A stretch of 64,000 nucleotides of DNA from Cavia porcellus (Eukaryota; Chordata; Mammalia; Rodentia; Caviidae): NCBI RefSeq assembly GCF_034190915.1, contig NW_026947486.1, forward strand, positions 99,615,123 through 99,679,122. Direction: 5' to 3'. Below the pieces are notes generated by a model. It was given only the letters and a program-made list of their open reading frames with translations, searched no databases and was not told the DNA's origin. Below, in pieces: positions 56,070 to 64,000 of this stretch (the stretch's first letter is position 1; each line of letters begins with the position of its first letter). The position numbers were made by a program, and so were the translations under genes.

Positions 56070-56265
56070 GTGGTACTACCAGATGAGCCCAGGGCCTTTG
56101 CACTGAGCTACATTCCAAGCCCTTTTTGGTATTGTGTCTGTTGTTGTTTTTAATTTTAAAACAGAGTCTCATTGAGTGCCAGAACTGTGCTCTAATTTGT
56201 GACCCTCCTGCCTTAGCCTTCAGAGTCCTAGGCTTACAGGCATGTGCCACCATGTCCAGCTACTT
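56070..56265 (-). repeat. Composite ID/B1 (B4-like) SINE
   Basis: ID half ('tttgcactgagctacattcc') then B1 half ('acagagtctcattgagtgcc', 'gccaccatgtccagct'). Confidence 0.8.
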
Positions 56266-56354
56266 GTGTTTTTCTAATCAGAGAGATGCTGTGGCATCCT
56301 TCAAGGATATTAAGATCTGCAGGGCATCTCTGAGGATATCAGTTTTGTCAGTGT

Positions 56355-56490
56355 TTGGGAAAGGGTCTCAGTAGTTCAGGCTGATTTGAACTCATTCTGC
56401 AGCCCAGGCTGCCCTCCAACTCAGGGTTGGAGGCCTCGGGTTCCTGAGTGCTGAGGTTACAGGCATGCACAACCATGCCTGGCTATTTTG
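56355..56490 (-). repeat. B1-like SINE
   Basis: 'gcagcccaggctgccctcca', 'gcacaaccatgcctggct'. Confidence 0.85.
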
Positions 56491-56514
56491 TTTTGTTTTG
56501 TTTTGTTTCCTTTT

Positions 56515-56668
56515 TGGTTCATTGGTTTTGAGACATGATCTCCCTATATAGTTCTGACTCGCCTTAAACTCACTGAGTAGTCCAAGCCGTCCCCCAACTG
56601 TGTTTATCCTCTTGTCTCACCCTCCCAAGTCCTGAGCTTATGAGCATGTGCCACCACACGGAGCCAGT
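56515..56668 (-). repeat. B1-like SINE, degenerate
   Basis: 'gttttgagacatgatctccc', 'tatgagcatgtgccaccaca'. Confidence 0.8.
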
Positions 56669-56839
56669 GACGTTTTTTTTTTTGTTAACCTGTTACAAAT
56701 TACAAGAGATGGAGGACAGTCACTTCTTTTGTCCTAAGGCAGACCTGTTAAGCAGGTATTTTGATAAGTGAAATGCTGTGCTAAAAAAAGATAAAAGGCA
56801 AAGTGAAAAAAAAAATTGTTATTAGCAAAAAGAGCTTTG

Positions 56840-57326
56840 TCATTCTGTCCTATGTTTGTCATCCTAGTAACCATGTAACTCGAGCACCAACCACATAGTT
56901 CTAAATTAACTGAAGTGTCCTCATACTATTTTGTATGCATCGTTGCCCTAGTAATCTGTTTGCTGTGTTAACCTTCGCTCCCTTTGTGAGAAAGAAATGT
57001 TACTGGAATTAGCAGACCCAGCGCTGTAAATGAAGGAAAGAAAGGGGTAACCACCAACTGTGAAATGTTCTGACTCAAGCAAAGGGGAACAAAGGCCTTC
57101 CGCATTCTGGTTCCTCATCACTATGTACTTTGTGGTTTATGAGCTATGGTTAATGGGCTATAAAAATCTGTCGAAAGTCTAACCCAGTTACACAGCTTTG
57201 CAAACTCCATCTGCACAGTGTTGCTTGTGCCAGCTTAAATAAAAGTGCTCTTTTTCTTTTTAAAAGTGACATCTTGCCCCGTTTTTCTTGAATATCTTCT
57301 TGGGGCCTAGTTTTTGGGGTACAACA
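56840..57326 (+). mobile_element. Solo LTR (family unassigned)
   Basis: LTR-like: TATA-like GCTATAAAAATC near 57158, AATAAAAG near 57238, a GT/T-rich stretch, and end TACAACA at 57326. The 5' boundary is uncertain; a TG at 56998 would give flanks AGAAA and TGAAA, but LTR-like sequence seems to extend further left. Confidence 0.6.
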
Positions 57327-57680
57327 TGAAACAGTGACAATGAAATTCTTGTGAAACTGGAAGGTTATGGACCTTCTAAGGCATCTGTGTTATCAGTAGT
57401 AAGAAAGCACTGAGCAACAGAAAACTTCCAAAACTGACATTTGGCATTTGATGACGGTTCTGTGGTAACAGTGATAGATACATAGATAGGTAGATAATCT
57501 TTGTCATTTACATGAGTAGGGCACAACCAAATGTCAAAGTGTATAACATTATTTCACACAAAATAAATTATATTTATAGACTGACTATATATATACATAT
57601 GTGTGTGCATAGAGATAGTAATTTATTTGAGGGAAAAGTATATAACCATCAGACTAGCGGTCTGTCAGAAGATCAGACCT
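57327..57680. other. Unassigned sequence
   Basis: Short GATA-type run near 57475-57495. No gene. Confidence 0.3.
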
Positions 57681-57682
57681 GG

Positions 57683-57792
57683 AACCAGGCGAGGTGGGGA
57701 ACGCCTGTAACCCAGCTACTTGTGAGGCTGGGGCAGATATATCACGAGTGCAAGGACAGCCTAGGCAACATAGGGGGCCCCATCACAAAGTA
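57683..57792 (+). repeat. B1-like SINE
   Basis: 'ccaggcgaggtggggaacgc', 'acagcctaggcaacataggg'. Confidence 0.85.
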
Positions 57793-57793
57793 A

Positions 57794-57794
<1 letters not shown>

Positions 57795-57828
<34 letters not shown>

Positions 57829-57832
57829 TAAT
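57795..57832. repeat. (AAT)n microsatellite
   Basis: AAT units with one AAC variant, in the SINE tail. Confidence 0.95.
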
Positions 57833-57890
57833 TAAAGTGCTGCAGTTGGAACTTAGTGCCAAGGTCCTGGGTTCAACTGCAAAAAATAGA
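57833..57890 (+). repeat. ID-like SINE, truncated
   Basis: 'agtgctgcagttggaactta' and 'ggtcctgggttcaactgcaa'. Confidence 0.55.
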
Positions 57891-57899
57891 TAAATTGAT

Positions 57900-58385
57900 A
57901 CTGAAATTAAATAAGTTAAAAACACAAGTGTTTTCCTGCTCGTGTGGCAGATGTGTGAAGTAGCCTCTACTGCCATCGCAGAATCCCTTCCCTCTTGACC
58001 TGGTTTTATTTCTTTGCATTCAGAAACCTGTATGTTCTCAGATGCTGCTCATTACTCTATAATAAACTGTTTTAAAACAGCGTAATTTCTTTCTATCTTA
58101 AAGATTTAAAAACTCTGGCTAATTTATTTTGGTAAAGAAGAGACTACCAGGTGGGTCCTTCCATACAGAGAAAGACTGGGGAAACAGCAAGGTGGCTAGG
58201 GTGTGATCTTGGAGAGAGCATTGAAATACACTGTTAAATTGGAAAGTGTAATTTTATTAGCGGAGAGGGTATAATTTTATTAGCGGTGTTCTGTTAACTA
58301 AGTGGGTGCAGACTATGTCAATTACCTTGTCAGCCAATGCCTGAGTCTGTGTTTGTGCTGTTTGCACTGTTTGTGAAGGGCATAG
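57900..58385. other. Unassigned sequence
   Basis: A 17-base phrase (tataattttattagcgg-type) is repeated tandemly near 58247-58285. No gene. Confidence 0.35.
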
Positions 58386-58387
58386 TG

Positions 58388-58520
58388 GGCTGGGCGTGCG
58401 GGTGCACGCACTCAGAAGGCTGATGCAGGAGGACTACCTGGAGTTCGAGGCTAGCCCGCATTACATCATGAGGCCCTGGCTAAAATATGAAACAAAGCAA
58501 AACAAACAAACAAAAAAAGG
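58388..58520 (+). repeat. B1-like SINE
   Basis: 'gggctgggcgtgcgggtgca', 'gagttcgaggctagcccgca', tail of aaac units. Confidence 0.88.
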
Positions 58521-58950
58521 AAGCCTACAGGGACCCAGGAGTTTCTTGCAGAATGGATTCTGCGGTGGCCCAGAATCCAGTACTGGATGTTATAAACACC
58601 TGTGAAAAGGCAGCAGGGCGACCCTGTGCTTGTGGTGCTGCATAGTGGTGGGTGTGAGGTGTTCACTGCATACAGCGTACTCTTATTTTGGATGGGCAAG
58701 TGACACCATGAAAGTGGTATCCAGTGGTGAGCATCCTGTATGGCACTCCGGGGTGGAAATGGGACCCTGTGAGGTTTTCTGTCTTGTTTTTGTTTTTTGC
58801 TGCTTTGCTTCGTTCCTAGTTAGGATTTGGGCCAGGTGGGGGTGGCACACTCTTCTAATCCTGGTCGTTTTGTTCTCAATCTGGAGAACAAGCACCAGTC
58901 TTCCTTGTGACATATGTTACCTGTGGGATTTTCATAGATCCCGTGTATGA
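58521..58950. other. Unassigned sequence with a short B1-like piece
   Basis: 'gggccaggtgggggtggcac' near 58829 looks like the 5' end of a B1-like SINE. No gene. Confidence 0.35.
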
Positions 58951-59235
58951 AGCTGGTCTTAGTTTGCTAAGACTATCCTAACTTTCTGGTGACTGGCACA
59001 AAATAGGGGACGCCCACAAGTCAAGGAGGAATTAGTCTCTTTGGCTCAGGGTTTCGCAGTATTCATCCCAGATCCAAGAGGCGGGCCCATCCTGGCCAGT
59101 GGAGGGGTCATGGAATGAAAAGTCACGTGGCTGGCTCCTTTCACTGTGGCGAGAATCAGAGCTCGAGCATGAGTGCTAGATAGGAAGAGGAAGGGCTCGG
59201 ATATAAAGCTTCCCAGGGAGAAAATTATAATGAGT
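58951..59235 (+). repeat. URR1-like interspersed repeat, copy 2
   Basis: Shares the opening and layout of the other copies: 'tagtttgctaagactatcct', 'ttggctcagggtttcgcagt'. More diverged. Confidence 0.45.
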
Positions 59236-59264
59236 GTATGTATGCATTTATTCACTTTATTTAT

Positions 59265-59412
59265 TTATTTATTTAGAAGCAGGGTCTCACTATTCATTTA
59301 ATGCGAGACTTGAACTCAGTACAGATCCCAGGCTGGCCTCAAACTCAGAGCAGTCCTCTTTCCTCAGACTTCCAAGTGCTGGGATTACAGGCATATACCC
59401 CCACACCCAGCT
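59265..59412 (-). repeat. B1-like SINE
   Basis: 'agaagcagggtctcactatt', 'aagtgctgggattacaggca', 'cccacacccagct'. Confidence 0.93.
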
Positions 59413-59444
59413 CTAATTGTGACTTTTTCTTATATTTTTGGTAA

Positions 59445-60130
59445 AACACAAAGGTCTAGACAACAGTGAAAAAATCTGACCGATTGGATTACAAATCTCC
59501 CACACATTCAAGTAAAAAAATCAACAGAGTGAAGAGACACCACACAGAGTAATAGAAAATGTGTCCAAGCCATATGTCTAAAACTGGATTAATGTCCAAA
59601 ATATATAAAAGATTAAAACACATGAAAAGTAAGAAACCAAAATTTAATATAACAATGGGCAAAGGATCTGCATAGACATTTCTCAAAAGTGGATACACAA
59701 AAGGCCAAAAGATATGTGAAAATAATGGTGCACATAACTAACAATATAAAAATGGAAACTAAAACCATAATTGAATATATCCACATTCATGTTAGAATAT
59801 ATATTTTATAAAGATGGTGATAAATGTCTTGTCAACAATATGAAGAACAGAAAACACTTGCTTACTATATATGAAAAAGTGAACTGGTGTCACTTAGCGA
59901 AAAGTATCCCTGGACTTCCCACAATACTAAAAAGAGCTACTGAGTGGTTAGCTAGATTTAAAGGGGAGGGATTGGAAGATACTAGAAGTACATAGAGTGT
60001 TTTGTTTTGGAATGACAAAAAATGACGATTTAATTGTATTTTTGGTGGTAAAACTCATAATGTGCTAAAATCTGCCCAATCTTACATTTTGTAAATAGGA
60101 TAGTGTGCAAAGTTTAGTGCAATAAAGCTT
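59445..60130 (+). repeat. L1 ORF2 3' fragment
   Basis: 'aatcaacagagtgaagagac', 'gggcaaaggatctgcataga', 'catttctcaaaagtggatac' and 'gccaaaagatatgtgaaaat' follow the L1 ORF2 C-terminal coding order. Stops throughout. Confidence 0.9.
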
Positions 60131-60182
60131 TTATTTAAAAAATAAAATAGTTACTGTATCATCCTGCAATGGAAATAAACAC

Positions 60183-60183
<1 letters not shown>

Positions 60184-60227
<44 letters not shown>

Positions 60228-60253
60228 CAGATAGATAGACAGACAGATAGATA
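60184..60253. repeat. (GATA)n microsatellite
   Basis: About 17 tetranucleotide units with GACA variants at the end. Confidence 0.97.
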
Positions 60254-60643
60254 ATTAGTGGCTTTTCTCATTGCTGAGACCAAGCACCAAACACTGAATT
60301 TCAGCTCATACTTTGTGGAGGTTTCAGGCCTTAGATGGCTGGTTCCAAAGGAGGGCAGCAGGGCAGAGCAGCATCACAAACGCAAGCAGAAGGCAACCAG
60401 CAACAGCAGCAGCCCTGCCTTCCCTCTCTCCTTTGATCTAACATCCAAGCTACAAGTGTTTTGAATGGTGCCACACACACTCAGAGAAGATTTCATCATC
60501 CTCACTCACAGCTATGTTAATTTCAATCAGTAAACTAATTTAGTACCACACACCGTAATCCTAGTATAATACACCTTAAGTTCAGCTGGCTCTGAAAAGT
60601 CCCACCTATGCATTCATGAGACTTTGGAGGGACATTCAGGCCA

Positions 60644-60646
<3 letters not shown>
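60254..60646 (+). repeat. URR1-like interspersed repeat, copy 3
   Basis: 'tctcattgctgagaccaagc', 'actttgtggaggtttcaggc', and end 'catgagactttggagggaca'. The end matches the 31.4-kb copy's 'actcatgagacctgggggc'. Confidence 0.6.
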
Positions 60647-60704
<58 letters not shown>

Positions 60705-60706
60705 AT
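60647..60706. repeat. (AT)n(GT)n microsatellite
   Basis: About 38 bases of AT then GT. Self-complementary AT part can form hairpins. Confidence 0.97.
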
Positions 60707-60749
60707 ATTTATTATAGCATTATTTATACTATAGAATATTTCTAACCTT

Positions 60750-61330
60750 CTGTCAATGAATCCATCAATGAAGGCTGGTGGTACGTATATATACAACAGC
60801 ATCTCAGTTCGTGAACTACTTTCTACAGTTATGGTCGTGAACCAGGTTGGACCAGAACTGGATTAAATTCCTCCATAAGTCAACACTTAATAAACCTTGG
60901 AGTCGGATTCCGGTTTCTTTCAGTTTCGTTTACAACTCCAATTGTGGAAAGAATAAAGTTTTATAACTGAGGCACCACTGGTTTGGCTTGACAGGAAAAA
61001 ACTTGTCAACTGTATCATCTTATATCAAGTGAAATCAACCAGGCACTGAGAGAAAAATACTGCATAATCTTATTTATATGCAGAATTTAGTATTTCAGAT
61101 TCACAGAAAAATTGTGCAGGAGGATGGTTATGGGATTCCAGGTGTGGGTTGATGAGTTGTTGGTCAAAGGATATACAACTTCAGTAAAACAGTATGCATG
61201 ATTTCAGGGACTCTATCATACAAAATTACCACTGCATTTGACAATGTATTTTACTCCTGAAAACTGCTACTGCACTAAATTTTAAGGGTTGGCACCACAA
61301 AAAATATTCGTGATGTAACACAAATGGTAA
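60750..61330 (+). repeat. L1 3' end fragment
   Basis: 'ctgtcaatgaatccatcaat', 'agtgaaatcaaccaggcact', 'agagaaaaatactgcataat' follow the L1 3' order, as also seen at 35.4 kb. A gap of foreign or diverged sequence lies at 60.82-61.00 kb. Confidence 0.65.
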
Positions 61331-61589
61331 TTAGCCTAATGTAGTCATTCCAGAATGTGGACATATTCAACTCTTCATGGTGTACTTGAAGAAGTATGAA
61401 GAACAATTGTTTTTCAATTAAAATTGGGTTATATAGTGACTTCAAAGCCAGCCTGAACTTGTCTCAAAAACTAAATAAACTAAAATACAATTTTTGTGTA
61501 TTTCTTAGATCTTTCTATGTATTTACAGTGTACTCTTTACATCTTTCTATATAAATAATCAGTTTCAAATAAAGATAATTTTATTTATT

Positions 61590-61965
61590 TTTCAATATGG
61601 TTACTGTCTTATTGACTTTTGTTCAGGCAAAATACTTGACACAACATGAAGAAAGGAAAGGTTTATTTCTTACAGCTTTTGGAGGTTTCAGCCCAATCTC
61701 AGCTGGCCCCAAGGCAGGGTGGAGTGCTGTGGGGCAGCAGTTCGTGCAGGCTGCAAGCCACAAGAGCAAAAAGGCAAAAGAGGGAGAAACAGGGCTGCTT
61801 TCCTCCCTTATACTGTATGCTGGCTCTGCGCCCGGGCTGGTGCACCATCCACACTGCCAATCCCAGTGCTAGAAAATAAAGCAGTCACAGACACTGGATT
61901 CAGTTGCCTCCATGACTACATGACACTTGGGTGACCAGCTAGACACAAACCATTAGAAATACAAT
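61590..61965 (+). repeat. URR1-like interspersed repeat, copy 4
   Basis: 'gaaaggaaaggtttatttct' and 'tacagcttttggaggtttca' match the 31.4-kb copy almost base for base, then the middle diverges. Confidence 0.65.
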
Positions 61966-62590
61966 TAATATAATTTCGTTGTGTAAGTGTGCGAACTAGA
62001 ATTCTAACGAACATTTTGCATAGCAATCATGAGATTAGCCCCTTTTTTCTTATTGCTGAAATTGGAGGGTCAAGTGTTCAATTTTTCTGAAAAATAATTT
62101 TGTTATTTCCATCTGTGGTTTCATTGAACATGAATTTTATCAGACTGAGACACTTTTATTCTTACCTTGTGGTGGTGGTTTTATCATGAAGCTGTCCTGA
62201 GTTTGTTTTCACATTTTCTGCATATTGATATGACAATCAATCATTGATTTTTCAGCATCTCATCCAGCCTGGTCCATTTCCTGCTACTCTTTTGGTTTCT
62301 CAAAAGAAGGATGTTATATCATTTGTAATAAACAAACAAGTTACTGAGATTATTTGTCTTTCTTAAATTTATATTCTCTCTTTTGCTAATATTCGGTATT
62401 TTCATTACTTTTTTTCAAGTTCATAAGTTCTTCTCTTCACACTAACGTTTACAATCAAATACACTTTTAGTTGATGTATTTCTCTTTTATGAACATTACA
62501 TTTGCTTATTACTTTTATTAATTTTCTATTTCTGTATTGAGAATTTCTATTTCATTTTAAAACTACTTATTTTACTTTTTGTTTTGTTTT
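61966..62590. other. Unassigned AT-rich sequence
   Basis: No gene or clear repeat recognised. Confidence 0.3.
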
Positions 62591-62695
62591 TTTTTTTTTT
62601 AGACAAGGCCTCAAACCCATGAGGATTCTCTTGCCTCAGCCTCCTTAGTGCTAGAACTACACTTGTGCACCACCACAATCTCTCAAAGATTTCTC
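62588..62695 (-). repeat. B1-like SINE, degenerate
   Basis: T-run, 'agacaaggcctcaaacccat', 'cttgcctcagcctccttagt'. Confidence 0.8.
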
Positions 62696-63055
62696 AAAAA
62701 TTGTATGACTGTGTCTGAAATTCCCCTGCATATACTTCATCTGACTTGGAAGTTGAAAGCATTTTAAAAGCAAACTAAAGCTCTGTTTTTATTTTATTTA
62801 ATAATATTCTTCATCATTTATTGACCTCATTTTACTCCTAGTCACCTTTATTCAGTAAAACAAAGATGTTTCTTCTACTTATAAAGGTTGGTCACAACAT
62901 GAGGTTGAATCATAGTCTCTGTCACCTGTTACTTTGTCTCCAGAAAGAGGCCCCTCTGTTCCTCCTCTTTGTTATTACATTTAACAGTTACCAAGAACCG
63001 TTTTTACTGACCTAGAATCATTTTTATGTCGCTGAACATTTAGTGCTTAACCTTA
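62696..63055. other. Unassigned AT-rich sequence
   Basis: No gene recognised. Confidence 0.3.
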
Positions 63056-63270
63056 TCAAATATATTATTTTTGAAAAATTTATTTAAAAAAGAATAAAAG
63101 CACTGATACAGAATCTCAAAACAAGCTAATAGGAGATTAACAATGGTTAATATGTTGCATACTGTTAGCTTCAAGCAGTTGTTCAGATTCAAGATATAGA
63201 CATGGAAATTTGATCAGTGTCCTTATAGAATATGTTGTATTTGCTCATAATTGTAAATGTTACCTGTCAT
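63056..63270 (-). repeat. Weak relative of the 25.3/44.5-kb dispersed repeat
   Basis: 'gatacagaatctcaaaacaa' and 'aagcagttgttcagattcaa' fall in the same order and spacing as in those copies. Confidence 0.4.
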
Positions 63271-64000
63271 AACTGTACATCTCAGAATATGAAGATGATC
63301 ATGAGAAATTCCTCTGGCCCATCACATGATTGTTTTTCTAGATGCTGAATTTCCAAATAATTTATAAACTCTCATTCCTTTTGATATTTTTTCTGTCTCA
63401 TGGTGTCTCGCTTTCTGGTTTCTAAATGCAAGTGTAGCTTTGGGTATCTAAACCTCTCTCTGTTTGTCTTTTTTCCAGCTTTCAGTGCCTTTTGGGTCAG
63501 TATGTGCCAGTAGAATACACAAGCATGTTTCTCTAGCACAGTGCTGCCAAATGCTTACTTAAAATAAATGAATGCTTTCTTGTCAAATCATTCATCTGAA
63601 AGGAACATAAACCTCAAATGGTAACCTGTGGATATGTGGAAACGTGTATGAATCCTTTCCCCTCCAATTATAAGGATTTAAATCTTCTAAGTCACATATC
63701 TGTTTTTTAATGCTGTTTTCATTGAGATAGTATTTTCCTCTAATATATTTATGCTGACATTAGCTCACAATTGGCTCAATTTCCAACATAAAAGTTAACA
63801 TAAAAGAATATTACATGATTTCTATACATGCTGACCATAGCAGGCAAGAAAAAACATATTCCATCAGAGATAAATACACACACAACTTTATTTCTCCATA
63901 AAATATAACCAACTTTGTAAAAAAATTAATATGATAATGCAGTTAAGAAAAATAAAATCTTAAATGTGATGTTTCAATTCGTCATAGATCCTTTATGTAG
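63271..64000. other. Unassigned AT-rich sequence at window edge
   Basis: No gene or repeat recognised. Confidence 0.3.

Noticed and set aside
57300..57330. AGAAA/TGAAA as a target duplication fixing the 57-kb LTR at 56998-57326
   Set aside because: The match is imperfect and LTR-like sequence appears to continue upstream of 56998, so the left boundary was left open.

Overview
This window looks like mammalian, rodent-type genomic DNA. There are no bacterial operons, and almost all recognisable sequence is interspersed repeat: B1-like (7SL-derived) SINEs, tRNA-derived ID-like SINEs, ID/B1 composite SINEs, L1 fragments in both orientations, LTR retroelements and long simple repeats. The combination of B1-like and ID-like SINEs with repeats opening like the rodent URR1 family points to a rodent of the mouse-related clade. 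Castorimorpha (beaver or kangaroo rat) is my tentative guess. The one host gene family present, CTAG/LAGE3, is X-linked in mammals generally, so an X-chromosome origin is plausible but not shown.

Layout. 0.4-3.1 kb: a decayed L1 (ORF2 RT region, then 3' UTR-like sequence). 4.4-6.2 kb: a broken CTAG/LAGE3-like gene copy. 9.3-9.7 kb: a solo LTR. 10.57-18.86 kb: a full-length but inactivated gammaretrovirus-like (class I, tRNA-Pro primed) provirus with both LTRs, PBS, gag, pol, env, polypurine tract and a 5-bp target duplication; a SINE later landed in its env. 19.4-20.4 kb: antisense L1. 20.4-24.9 kb: mostly unassigned. 25.0-26.1 kb: L1 and related repeats. 26.2-28.0 kb: the better-preserved CTAG/LAGE3-like gene, whose first exon carries ten tandem 48-bp units. 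30.48-30.68 kb: a block that also matches sequence beside the broken copy, so the duplication was larger than the gene. 31-64 kb: dense SINE, L1, LTR and simple-repeat sequence, including an interstitial telomeric repeat at 36.4 kb, a solo LTR inside an older SINE at 41.0-41.4 kb, an unidentified AT-rich 3'UTR-like block next to a GC-rich promoter-like block at 44.5-45.8 kb, a truncated U2 snRNA pseudogene at 53.7 kb and a cluster of URR1-like repeats at 59-62 kb.

The main finding is the pair of CTAG/LAGE3-family copies. Their exon 2 and exon 3 align over the conserved Pcc1-like core. The copy near 27 kb keeps splice signals, a polyadenylation signal and promoter motifs (inverted CCAAT box, NRF1-like site), while the copy near 5 kb has lost a start-proximal reading frame, a splice donor, exon 3 coding potential and the polyadenylation signal. 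The function of the 27-kb copy remains open because an in-frame TGA lies between the repeat region and exon 2.

All alignments were done by eye. Repeat family names are assignments by recognition, not database results, and boundaries of old repeats are approximate to tens of bases.
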